Shown: positions 26,110 through 33,949 of the stretch, in pieces
Position numbering within the stretch: the stretch's first letter is position 1
How the letters are laid out: every line of letters starts with the position of its first letter
Assembly: GCA_963817885.1 (NCBI GenBank)
Contig: CAWFQE010000009.1
Coordinates: forward strand, 124,001-188,000
DNA length: 64,000 nucleotides
Direction: 5' to 3'
From: CAVOHU01 sp963817885
Lineage (GTDB): Bacteria; Acidobacteriota; Vicinamibacteria; Vicinamibacterales; JAKQTR01
Made by a program: the position numbers and the translations under genes
Notes under the pieces: generated by a model
What the model was told of the DNA's origin: nothing
The model's input: only the letters and a program-made list of their open reading frames with translations
The model's database searches: none

Positions 26110-28410
26110 ATGTCTCGCGTACTCCCTCGACTGTCCGAGTCGCTCTGCTGCGCCCCGCTGGCGCTCTCGCTCGTCCTCTGGTCGCCCGCACCCGCCGGCG
26201 CGTCCATCCCGCCGGGATCGGGCAGCGCGTCGCTCTCGGGCACGATCAACGACCCGGCCGGCGCCGCCGTCGCCAGCGCGCGGATTGCGCTGCGGTCGTC
26301 CCGCGGAATCGCGGCTGAAACCGTCAGCGACGGCGAAGGCCACTTCTCCATTCGGTCGGTTCCGCCGGGCCGCTACGAGGTGGTGACGCTCAGGGACGGT
26401 TTCCGTGCCGACCCGCTGACCGTGGACCTTCTGGCCGACCAGTCCAAGGACATCCGAATCCAGCTTCGTATGGCCGCCATCGCGGAATCGCTCGTGGTGT
26501 CGGCCTCGCAGGTCGAGATTCCGCTGTCGAGCGTGCCGGGCAGCGCGTCGGTGTTCAGTGGGGACGATCTGCGCGCCCGGCAGTTGCGGACCATGGGCGA
26601 CGCGCTTCGCCTCATTCCCGGCCTCGCCGTGGCCAGCACGGGCGGCGCCGGCGCGGTCACCTCCGTCTTTCCGCGCGGCGGCGAGTCGGACTACACGATG
26701 GTCCTCATCGACGGCGTGCGGCAGAACAGCTTCGGCGGCGCCTTCGACTTCGCGCATCTGGCGCTGTTCGATCTTGCCGGCATCGAGGTCGTCCGCGGCC
26801 CGCAAAGCGCGCAGTACGGCTCGGACGCGATCGGCGGGGTCATCCAGCTCCGCACGCGCCTGGGCGGTGCTCCGAGGGCGGCCGGCCTGATCGAGGGCGC
26901 CAGCCGCGGCACCTCGAGGCTGGCCGCGTCCACCTCGGGATCCGCCGGCGCCCTCGCCTGGGGACTCGGTGTCGAGCGCGTGGCCAGCAACGGCTTCACC
27001 GGGCTCACTCCGGCCGGCACCGAGCGAGTGTCCAACGACGACTACCACGCGTTGAGCAGCACGATCAGCGCGGCCTGGACACCGTCGGCCCGCTCGTCGA
27101 TTCGGGCCGACGTCCAGCTCGGGGCCAATCGCCGAGGCAACCCGGGGCCCTACGGCTCCAATCCCATCGGCGCGTTCCCCGGCATCGACGCCGTCTCGCG
27201 CGGCACCAACGACACGGCTCTGTTCTCGCTGAATGTCCGACACGAGTGGAACGCTCTCACGGGGATGAGCGCCCAGGCGAGCTTCGGCGACCTGCGCTCG
27301 ACCTTCGTCAGTCCATTCGGCCCCAGCAATTCGAGGACCCGGCGGGCGACTCTGCGCGCGCAGATCGATCGCACGCTGTCGGACGCGCTGTCGGCCTCGG
27401 CCGGCGTCGAGGCTCTGCTCGAACGCGCCGACAGCTCCTACATCCAGGGTCTTGCCGGGCCGGTGCCGGTCTCGCGCCATGTGATCGGCTATTTTGCCGA
27501 AGGACGCTACCAGGCCGGCGCGCGACTGTTCGTCACGGCCGGCCTGCGCGTCGAGCAGATCGCCCGCGAGGCGCTCGAGGCCGACCCGCTGGCGTTCGCG
27601 CCGCGGCCGGCCCTTCCGGCGTCGACGGTGATTTCTCCCAACCCGCGTCTCGCGGCCAGCTACTACCTGCGCACCTCGGATGCGGCACGCGGCAACTGGA
27701 CGCGGGTTCACGCCAGCGCCGGCACTGGCATCCGCGCGCCTGACGGCTTCGAGATCGCGTTCACCGACAATCCGAATCTCAAGCCCGAGCGCAGCCGGAG
27801 CGTCGACCTCGGCCTCGAGCAGGCCCTGGCCGGCGGGCGGGTCGTGCTCGACGTCACGGGCTTCGTCAATCGATACGAGGACTTGATTGTCGCCGTCGGC
27901 CACGCGCTCGCGGACTACAGCCGCTTCCTCACCGACAACATCGCCAATGCGCGCGCGTCGGGCGTCGAAGCATCCGGCGCGCTCCGCACGCGGTGGGGCC
28001 TCGACGCGCGACTCGCCTACACGTTCCTCGACACGGCCGTGCTGGCCGTCGATCGGTCGAACGGCATCGCCCCGGCGCCGTTCACGGTTGGCGATCCGCT
28101 CATCCGTCGTCCCCGCCACCACGCGACGCTCGACGTGACCTGGACGCGCCACCGATGGTCGAGTTTCCTGCGCGTCGGCGGCCGCGGGCGCGAGCTGGAT
28201 GTCGAGCCCAACTACGGGGCATCCGGCGGGCTCTTCTACGCTCCCGGGTTCGTCGTCGCCGATGCGGGCGCCACGTTCCGGCTCTCGACCCGCATCGACC
28301 TGCTGGCGCGCATCGAAAACCTCCTCGGGCGGCGGTACGAGGACGTCCTCGGCTATCCCTCGCCCGGCCGGACCTTCTCCGTGGGTGTCCGCCTTGCTTC
28401 AGGCCGATAA
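26110..28410 (+). CDS. btuB: TonB-dependent vitamin B12 receptor (BtuB-like)
   Basis: A 766-residue outer-membrane receptor. AGGAGG six bases before the ATG at 26110 fixes the start. A signal peptide is followed by a carboxypeptidase-regulatory-like domain at residues about 35-125 (SGTINDPAGAAVASARIALR). The plug (SVFSGDDLRARQLRTMGDAL, MVLIDGVRQNSFGG, VVRGPQSAQYGSDAIGGVIQ) and barrel come next, ending in TFSVGVRLASGR. Substrate is assigned from the upstream cobalamin riboswitch and downstream BtuDCF transporter genes. The ABC ATPase start overlaps its end. Confidence 0.93.
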   Translation: MSRVLPRLSESLCCAPLALSLVLWSPAPAGASIPPGSGSASLSGTINDPAGAAVASARIALRSSRGIAAETVSDGEGHFSIRSVPPGRYEVVTLRDGFRADPLTVDLLADQSKDIRIQLRMAAIAESLVVSASQVEIPLSSVPGSASVFSGDDLRARQLRTMGDALRLIPGLAVASTGGAGAVTSVFPRGGESDYTMVLIDGVRQNSFGGAFDFAHLALFDLAGIEVVRGPQSAQYGSDAIGGVIQLRTRLGGAPRAAGLIEGASRGTSRLAASTSGSAGALAWGLGVERVASNGFTGLTPAGTERVSNDDYHALSSTISAAWTPSARSSIRADVQLGANRRGNPGPYGSNPIGAFPGIDAVSRGTNDTALFSLNVRHEWNALTGMSAQASFGDLRSTFVSPFGPSNSRTRRATLRAQIDRTLSDALSASAGVEALLERADSSYIQGLAGPVPVSRHVIGYFAEGRYQAGARLFVTAGLRVEQIAREALEADPLAFAPRPALPASTVISPNPRLAASYYLRTSDAARGNWTRVHASAGTGIRAPDGFEIAFTDNPNLKPERSRSVDLGLEQALAGGRVVLDVTGFVNRYEDLIVAVGHALADYSRFLTDNIANARASGVEASGALRTRWGLDARLAYTFLDTAVLAVDRSNGIAPAPFTVGDPLIRRPRHHATLDVTWTRHRWSSFLRVGGRGRELDVEPNYGASGGLFYAPGFVVADAGATFRLSTRIDLLARIENLLGRRYEDVLGYPSPGRTFSVGVRLASGR

Positions 28411-29263
28411 CGTCACCTACGGGCACCTCTCTGCGGGACGCCGTCGCCGCGTCCCGCTCGCGGCATCGGCGGACGCTCTGCCGTCCACGACCGGTCCGGG
28501 CGTCCACCAGGTCACGCTCAGCGTCGAGAACGGCGCGATTGTCGGGCTTCTCGGCCCGAACGGGTCGGGCAAGACGACGCTGCTCCGGCTGCTCGCCGGC
28601 ACACTGCGCCCCGAACGCGGAGATGTCCGGCTCGACGCCGTCAGCCTGACCGCGATGGCCCGCAAAGAAGTGGCCCGCCGCATCGCGGTCGTGCCGCAGG
28701 AAACGCATCTCGCGTTCGACTACTCCGTGCTCGAGGTCGCGCTGATGGGCCGCTACCCGCATCTCGGCGCCTTCGAGCTGGAAGGGCCGCGCGATCTGGC
28801 GGCCGTGCGGGACGGGCTCGAGGCGACGGGCACCCTCGATCTCGAAGACCGGCGGTTCTCGACCCTGTCCGGGGGCGAGAAGCAGCGCGTGGTGATCGCG
28901 AGCGCCCTGGCCCAGGCCGCCGACATCATGCTGCTCGACGAGCCGACGGCGTCGCTCGACCTCGGCTACCAGCTCGAGGTGGCCGCGCTGCTCGCGCGAC
29001 TCAATCGCGAACGGGGCCTGACGCTGGTCGTCGCCACGCACGATCTCAACTTCGCGGCGAGCGTGTGCCGGGATCTCGTGCTCCTGCGGGAAGGCCGCGT
29101 GTTCGCCACCGGGCCGACCGCCGACGTGCTGACGCCCGATCGCATTGCCGCCCTCTACGGCGTCGCCGCCGAGGTGCAGTTCAGCCAGGCGGCCGGCCAT
29201 CTGACCGTCGTCCCGCTGCGCAGGTCGGCCACCGGGGATTCAGCCGTCCATGCCGCACGGTAA
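28385..29263 (+). CDS. btuD: Cobalamin ABC transporter ATP-binding protein BtuD
   Basis: A FecE/BtuD-type ATPase of about 292 residues. Walker A is GPNGSGKTT, the Q-loop is VPQETHLAF, the signature is LSGGEKQRVVIA, Walker B is IMLLDEPTASLD, and the switch His is in VATHDLNF. The start is uncertain: a GTG at 28385 or TTG at 28394, both inside the end of btuB. Residues 10-40 carry an unusual Arg/Ala-rich insertion before GVHQVTLSVENGAI. It overlaps btuC by 14 bp. Confidence 0.93.
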   Translation: MSALLQADNVTYGHLSAGRRRRVPLAASADALPSTTGPGVHQVTLSVENGAIVGLLGPNGSGKTTLLRLLAGTLRPERGDVRLDAVSLTAMARKEVARRIAVVPQETHLAFDYSVLEVALMGRYPHLGAFELEGPRDLAAVRDGLEATGTLDLEDRRFSTLSGGEKQRVVIASALAQAADIMLLDEPTASLDLGYQLEVAALLARLNRERGLTLVVATHDLNFAASVCRDLVLLREGRVFATGPTADVLTPDRIAALYGVAAEVQFSQAAGHLTVVPLRRSATGDSAVHAAR

Positions 29264-30308
29264 CGCGGCCACTGCGGATCGCATCGCAGCCGATCGCCGG
29301 CTGCCGCCCGGCATCCGGCGTCGACTGGTCCTGCAGGCCGGCGGGTTTTTCCTCATCGCCGTGGCCGCCTGCCTGGCGGCGCCGCTCATCGGCACCACCT
29401 CCATTCACTTCGGCCGCGTGTTCGATCGCTCCATCCCGTTTGCGGACAACGTGGACGCCCAGATCTTCTTCGTCGCGCGGCTGCCGCGGGCGCTGGCCGG
29501 CGCGCTGGTCGGCGCCACGCTGGCGATGGCCGGCGTCGTGCTGCAGGCGCTCCTCAGGAATCCACTGGCGTCGCCCTTCACGCTGGGCGTGTCGTCGGGC
29601 TCCGCCCTCGGCGCGATGCTCGCGATGTCGCTCGGTCTCCACCTGACGCTGTGGGGCGTGTCGGCGGTGACCGTGGCCAGCTTCATCGGCTCACTGGGCG
29701 CGGTCGCCATCGTGTACGCGCTCGCGCGGGCGCGCCAACAGGGATTCTCGACGAGCGTCCTGCTGCTGGCTGGAGTGACGCTGAACTCGTTCTTCTCCGC
29801 GCTCATCCTCTTCGTGCAGTACCTCGCGGATTCGTCCGAGGCGCTCCGCACGATGCGGTGGCTGATGGGCAACCTCGACATCGCCAGCTACAGCGCGCTG
29901 CTCGCCGCGCTGCCCTTTGCGGCGGTGGCGTGCATCGGATTCGCGTGGCTGCCTCGCGCGCTCAACGTGCTCTCGCTGGACGCCGATGCGGCCGCCTCGC
30001 GGGGCGTCGACGTGCAGCGCGTTCAGCAGGTCGCCTTCTTCAGCGCGTCGCTGGCGACCGGGGCTGCCGTGTCGCTCGGCGGGCCCATCGGGTTTGTCGG
30101 CATCATCGTGCCGCACATTGTCCGGCGGCTGCTTGGTTCCGATCATCGCATCGTCTTGCCGGCCTCGGCCTTCCTGGGCGCCGCGTTCCTGGTCGCGTGT
30201 GACGTGGCCGCCCGGACGCTGATGGCTCCGCTCGAACTGCCGGTCGGGATCATCACTGCCATTGTCGGGGGACCCTTCTTCCTATGGCTGCTCATACGGA
30301 GTACGTAG
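29250..30308 (+). CDS. btuC: Cobalamin ABC transporter permease BtuC (FecCD family)
   Basis: A 352-residue membrane protein with about ten hydrophobic helices. FecCD family blocks include RLPRALAGALVGATLAMAGV, LQALLRNPLASPFTLGVSSG, GPIGFVGIIVPHIVRRLLGSDHR and LELPVGIITAIVGGPFFLWL. It would form the inner-membrane channel with BtuD. It overlaps btuD upstream and btuF downstream, so the four genes form one tight operon under the riboswitch. Confidence 0.95.
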   Translation: MPHGNAATADRIAADRRLPPGIRRRLVLQAGGFFLIAVAACLAAPLIGTTSIHFGRVFDRSIPFADNVDAQIFFVARLPRALAGALVGATLAMAGVVLQALLRNPLASPFTLGVSSGSALGAMLAMSLGLHLTLWGVSAVTVASFIGSLGAVAIVYALARARQQGFSTSVLLLAGVTLNSFFSALILFVQYLADSSEALRTMRWLMGNLDIASYSALLAALPFAAVACIGFAWLPRALNVLSLDADAAASRGVDVQRVQQVAFFSASLATGAAVSLGGPIGFVGIIVPHIVRRLLGSDHRIVLPASAFLGAAFLVACDVAARTLMAPLELPVGIITAIVGGPFFLWLLIRST

Positions 30309-31258
30309 GATCGGCTGGCGGCCCTTCGACTCGCTCCGCTCGCTCCCTTCGACTGTCGCTCAGGGAGCCCCGAGCAACGTCGAGGGGCTCAGGACGGGCC
30401 CGCGGCTCGCGGCTGGCGGGAGCCGTCGCAGTCGCGGTGGCGTGGCTGCTGGCGCTCGTGCCGCTGTCGGCGCAGGCGCCGCAGCGGATCGTGTCGCTGG
30501 TCCCGTCTGCGACCGAGAGCCTCTTCGCGATCGGCGCCGGCTCCAGGGTCGTGGGGGTCAGCAGTTTCGACCGGTATCCTCCTCAGGTGGAACGTCTGCC
30601 GAGGGTCGGCGCGCTGATCGATCCGGACGTCGAGCGGATCCTGTCCCTGCGACCCGACCTGGTGGTGACCTACGCGAGCCAGGACGATCTGAATGCGCAG
30701 CTCGCTCACGCCGGCATCCGGACCTACCCCTACAGGCACGGCGGTCTCAACGAGGTTCTTGGGACGATTCGCGATCTGGGGAAGCTGACCGGCCTCGAGC
30801 AGGCGGCCGGGCGGGTGGTGTCATCCGTCGAAGCGGACCTGGCGCGCCTGCGCGATCGCGTCAAGGGCCTGCCCCGTCCGCGCGCCGTCCTGGTCATCGG
30901 GCGGGAGCCGGGATCACTGCGGGCCATCGACGTCAGCGGCGGCTACGGCTTCCTCAACGACCTGCTCGTAGCGGCCGGCGCGGACAACGTCTTCGGGGAT
31001 GTCCACCGGGAGTCGCTGACCGTCTCGACCGAGGTGCTGATCGCTCGCGCGCCCGATCTCATCATCGAGCTGCACTTCACCGATCCGCCTGCTCCGGACG
31101 TGGTGGCTCGCGAAGGTAGCGCGTGGAATGGACTGCCGTCCCTGCCGGCCGTGCGGAACGGCCGTGTCGTGCTGCTCTACGGCGGCGAGCTGGTGGTGCC
31201 CGGACCTCGCGTGGCTCACACCGCCGAGGTCTTCGCCCGCGCCATTCATCCCCGATAG
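30284..31258 (+). CDS. btuF: Cobalamin-binding periplasmic protein BtuF
   Basis: A 324-residue protein of the class III binding-protein fold: QRIVSLVPSATESLFAIGAG, VVGVSSFDRYPPQVERLPRV, LIDPDVERILSLRPDLVVTY and GYGFLNDLLVAAGADNVF. The signal-peptide core is LAGAVAVAVAWLLALVPLSA. If translation starts at the ATG at 30284, which overlaps btuC by 25 bp, about 45 Arg/Ser-rich residues precede that core, and part of them is encoded by an intergenic palindromic repeat (30345-30387). A later start is therefore possible. It delivers B12 to BtuCD. Confidence 0.9.
   Translation: MAAHTEYVGSAGGPSTRSARSLRLSLREPRATSRGSGRARGSRLAGAVAVAVAWLLALVPLSAQAPQRIVSLVPSATESLFAIGAGSRVVGVSSFDRYPPQVERLPRVGALIDPDVERILSLRPDLVVTYASQDDLNAQLAHAGIRTYPYRHGGLNEVLGTIRDLGKLTGLEQAAGRVVSSVEADLARLRDRVKGLPRPRAVLVIGREPGSLRAIDVSGGYGFLNDLLVAAGADNVFGDVHRESLTVSTEVLIARAPDLIIELHFTDPPAPDVVAREGSAWNGLPSLPAVRNGRVVLLYGGELVVPGPRVAHTAEVFARAIHPR
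30345..30387. repeat. Palindromic repeat inside the btuF 5' region
   Basis: CCCTTCGAC...GCTCAGGG pairs with CCCCGAGC...GTCGAGGGG. It is a shorter relative of the nested 70-bp palindrome without its core. A half copy precedes it at about 30321. Confidence 0.6.
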
Positions 31259-31318
31259 CCCTCTCGACGATCACTCGCGCCCGGGCGAGTCGCACGGCAG
31301 GGCGGGGAGCGGAGGCGC

Positions 31319-31344
31319 GGACATCACTCCCGGGAGTGATGTCC
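31319..31344. terminator. 26-bp perfect palindrome between convergent genes
   Basis: The half-site GGACATCACTCCC is followed by its exact reverse complement. It sits between the ends of btuF (+) and the zinc-finger gene (-). A bidirectional terminator is the simplest reading, though there is no T-run. Confidence 0.5.
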
Positions 31345-31358
31345 GGGGTCGACCCGCG

Positions 31359-31817
31359 TCAGCCCTCGTGCGTGGACGCGGGCTCGGACTGTGCCCGTTC
31401 CTTGGCCGCGCGTTCCTTTTCGAAGTCCGCCTTCGTCAGGAACGGAGGCGAATTCGGCGCCGGCACCTGGAGCTGGTATTCCCGCTCGGGCACCTTCGGG
31501 GTCTTGGCCGCCGCTCCTGCGCGCGGGGCGCGCGGCCGGCGGGGCGTTGCTGGTTTGGTTGTCGGGTCGGCTGATGCTCGGCGGGGCACGGTTTTACCTT
31601 TCAGTTCCGAGTGCGGGACAAGGGGCGGTACCGATTGAACGTGTGAATCCGGGAACGAGACAAGCGACTTGAGGAGTTCCGCCCGCTTGTGCGTCTCCTC
31701 CACATGGTCGGCCAGCCGGTCGGCGTCGACCCGTTCTCCGCAGTAGGGGCACCCGGCCTGCCGGGGCGCGGTTGACGGCGTATTCGATTCAGTCGCGCGA
31801 GGATCGCCCTCGGTCAT
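31359..31817 (-). CDS. Small C2H2-type zinc-finger protein
   Basis: A 152-residue protein with one zinc motif, CPYCGERVDADRLADHVEETH (C-x2-C-x12-H-x4-H), at residues about 23-43. A long basic, Pro/Ala-rich, probably disordered stretch (PATPRRPRAPRAGAAAKTP) and an acidic-basic tail follow. GGAG lies five bases before the ATG at 31817. It starts 27 bp after mqnD on the same strand, so it is likely in one operon. The function is unknown; nucleic-acid or protein binding is possible. Confidence 0.7.
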   Translation of the reverse strand: MTEGDPRATESNTPSTAPRQAGCPYCGERVDADRLADHVEETHKRAELLKSLVSFPDSHVQSVPPLVPHSELKGKTVPRRASADPTTKPATPRRPRAPRAGAAAKTPKVPEREYQLQVPAPNSPPFLTKADFEKERAAKERAQSEPASTHEG

Positions 31818-31844
31818 CGTGTCTCCATGAGTGCGCGGTTACGG

Positions 31845-32669
31845 TCAAGCGAACTCGACGGCAACCTGCCTGGGAATCAGTCCTGCTGTCCAGGCCTCGT
31901 CGAGAAGCCTCCGCAACGCGGTGCGGCCGTGCTCGCCGTAGCCGAGCGTGAGATCGTTCACGTACATTCCGACGAACCGATCGGCCTTCGCGCGATCGAG
32001 TCCCCGGCCGAACTGCATGGCGTACTCGAGGGCCTCCTCACGATGCGTGAGACCGTGCTCGATGCTGGCGTGCAGCAGCCGGCTGACCCGCGCGATGGTC
32101 TCGGGGCCCAGATCGCGCCGGATGAGATTACCACCTAACGGCAGCGGGAGGCCGGCGGTCCGCGCCGCCCACCACTCGCCGAGATCGACGATCTTCTTGA
32201 GACCGTCTTCCCGGTATGTCAGCTGGCCTTCGTGGATCAGCAGGCCGGCCGCCACTTCGCGGGCCGTCACCGCCTCCTGGATCCGATCGAACGGCATGAC
32301 GACGGTCTGGACCTTCGGATCGTAGAGGCGCAGGGCCAGCTTGGCCGTCGTCAGCTCCCCGGGCACCGCCACGGTGACGCCGGCAAGCGTCGACGGCCCG
32401 TCTTCTCTCGCCACCACGACCGGACCGTAGTTCGACCCCATGCTGGCGCCGTGAGGCAGCAGCAGGTAGCGATCGGTCAGGTGCGCGTACGCGTGGAACG
32501 ACACCGCCGTGACCTCGTACTTGCCCTCGAACGCGGCGCGATTCAGCGTTTCGATGTCCGAGAGCACGTGCTCGAACTCGAGACCCTCGGTGTCGATCTT
32601 GCCCTTCGCCAGGGCATAGAACATGAATGCATCATCCGAATCCGGACTGTGTGCAACGGCAATGCGCAT
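31845..32669 (-). CDS. mqnD: 1,4-dihydroxy-6-naphthoate synthase MqnD
   Basis: A 274-residue protein of the MqnA/MqnD periplasmic-binding-like fold: RIAVAHSPDSDDAFMFYAL at the N-terminus, EVTAVSFHAYAHLTDRYLLL, YGPVVVAREDG and LPLPLGGNLIRRDLG. MqnD opens cyclic de-hypoxanthine futalosine to dihydroxynaphthoate in menaquinone synthesis. The SPDSDD start fits MqnD better than MqnA. No strong ribosome-binding site precedes the ATG. Together with mqnE it shows this organism uses the futalosine route. Confidence 0.9.
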   Translation of the reverse strand: MRIAVAHSPDSDDAFMFYALAKGKIDTEGLEFEHVLSDIETLNRAAFEGKYEVTAVSFHAYAHLTDRYLLLPHGASMGSNYGPVVVAREDGPSTLAGVTVAVPGELTTAKLALRLYDPKVQTVVMPFDRIQEAVTAREVAAGLLIHEGQLTYREDGLKKIVDLGEWWAARTAGLPLPLGGNLIRRDLGPETIARVSRLLHASIEHGLTHREEALEYAMQFGRGLDRAKADRFVGMYVNDLTLGYGEHGRTALRRLLDEAWTAGLIPRQVAVEFA

Positions 32670-32726
32670 GTGTAGTTTCAGTGTACCACGTCTGCCGCCC
32701 CGCTCCCGGGTGGGGCAGGCCCTGTC

Positions 32727-33257
32727 CTATTTGGGCGGGGGAACGGGCGCGCCGTACAGCAGCTTCGCCCGCGCCTCGGCTTCCTTCTTCCGCTGCTCGG
32801 CCTCGCGCTGCCTCTTGGCCTTCTCCGCTTCCCACTGGATGAGCTGCTTGATCCCGTACAGCACCATCGATCCGATCGGGATGGTCGGCGACCGGAATTC
32901 CTGGGGCGTCATCACGTCGAGCATGTCCTGGTGCGTCGGTGCCCCCCACGGGACCGGTCCGGCGGCCGCGAGGTCCTTCGGGGTGAACAACATGATCGTC
33001 GGGGCCTCGGCCGTCACCTCGACGTAGAAGTCCAGCTTCAGCGGCGTGTAAGCCTTCGACGGCGGCTGTTCCGCCAGCTCGCGGCGCAGGCGCACCAGCG
33101 AGGCGGACAGCAGGTCGTAATTCAGTCCGGGACTCTTTGACGTCGCCGACGCGCTCGCATCCGGCCTGGCCGGCGCGGACTGATCCGCCTGCGCGTACAC
33201 CAGCGCCGGCTGGGAGGCCATCATCACCGACAGCAGGCTTGCCAGCGCTTTGCGCAT
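32727..33257 (-). CDS. Secreted protein of unknown function, downstream of iscX
   Basis: A 176-residue protein from the ATG at 33257, chosen because it begins a signal peptide (RKALASLLSVMMASQPALVYAQ). No clear ribosome-binding site is seen. The mature part has a Pro/Ser/Ala linker, a compact region (LDFYVEVTAEAPTIMLFTPK, IGSMVLYGIKQLIQWEAEKA) and a charged Lys/Arg/Glu helix, probably a coiled coil, before a PVPPPK end. No family is recognised. It is the last gene on the isc strand and may simply follow that operon. Confidence 0.6.
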   Translation of the reverse strand: MRKALASLLSVMMASQPALVYAQADQSAPARPDASASATSKSPGLNYDLLSASLVRLRRELAEQPPSKAYTPLKLDFYVEVTAEAPTIMLFTPKDLAAAGPVPWGAPTHQDMLDVMTPQEFRSPTIPIGSMVLYGIKQLIQWEAEKAKRQREAEQRKKEAEARAKLLYGAPVPPPK

Positions 33258-33325
33258 GTCGAATAAGACGCACTGGCGGGCCTGGCGGCCGTGTCGCTCG
33301 CAGATCCGGGCCGTCTTCGCTGGAG

Positions 33326-33535
33326 TCATGCGCGGCCTCGATCCTTCCATTCCTCGTACCACGCCATCTGAATGGCTTCGAGCTTCGCTTCGTTCGACGC
33401 ACGCGGCGCGTCGTCAAAACCCTTCAGTGCGATGACCCGCTCGCGCAGGTCGGTGAATCTCACCGTCAGGGGATCAGTGCTCTCATCGGCGTCGCAAAGC
33501 GCCAGGGCAATCTCCTCGCTGTCGGTCCACTTCAC
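33326..33535 (-). CDS. iscX: Iron-sulfur assembly adaptor IscX
   Basis: A 69-residue acidic protein matching IscX almost end to end: KWTDSEEIALALCDADESTD, PLTVRFTDLRERVIAL, FDDAPRASNEAKLEAIQMAW. IscX binds IscS and tunes sulfur transfer according to iron. The GTG start overlaps the fdx stop by 4 bp. Confidence 0.95.
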   Translation of the reverse strand: MKWTDSEEIALALCDADESTDPLTVRFTDLRERVIALKGFDDAPRASNEAKLEAIQMAWYEEWKDRGRA

Positions 33536-33942
33536 GGCTTCACCTCCTCGAGAGGCGATTTGCCATGCGCGGCCTTGCCGAGCGAGATGCCGCCGCCCTC
33601 CTGCACGTAGTTACGGGTGTACATCGGAACTTCGCAGACGACCTCGCCGCTGACCACCGCCTGGCACCCCAGGCGCGACTGCGGCGTCACGTCCCACGCC
33701 GTGTCCAGGCGATCCGCCTCGTCTTCCTGCATCTCGCTGAGGTTCTGCATGCCTTCCTTCACGATGAGGTGGCAGGTCGTGCAGGCGCAGCTGCCGCCGC
33801 ATGCGTGATCGAGCGGCACGTGGAAGTTGATCGCGATGTCGAGCAGCGAGCCCTGGCGCCCATGATGTGAGTACGCCAGCGTTGCGGGATCGAACTCGAC
33901 CGTCTGCGCCTCGCCGTCGACGATGAAGACGACCCTGGGCAT
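33532..33942 (-). CDS. fdx: ISC-type [2Fe-2S] ferredoxin
   Basis: A 136-residue adrenodoxin-type ferredoxin. The ATG at 33942 is 8 bp after the hscA stop. Cluster cysteines lie in HACGGSCACTTCHLIV (C-x5-C-x2-C) and in SRLGCQAVVSGE. DEADRLDTAWDVTPQSRLGC is typical of ISC ferredoxins. A longer than usual C-terminal tail follows. It supplies electrons for cluster assembly on IscU. Confidence 0.95.
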   Translation of the reverse strand: MPRVVFIVDGEAQTVEFDPATLAYSHHGRQGSLLDIAINFHVPLDHACGGSCACTTCHLIVKEGMQNLSEMQEDEADRLDTAWDVTPQSRLGCQAVVSGEVVCEVPMYTRNYVQEGGGISLGKAAHGKSPLEEVKP

Positions 33943-33949
33943 CGGGCGC

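Noticed and set aside
26032..28152. 706-codon frame antisense to btuB
   Set aside because: Shadow of the receptor gene; the sense strand has plug and barrel motifs, a riboswitch and an SD.
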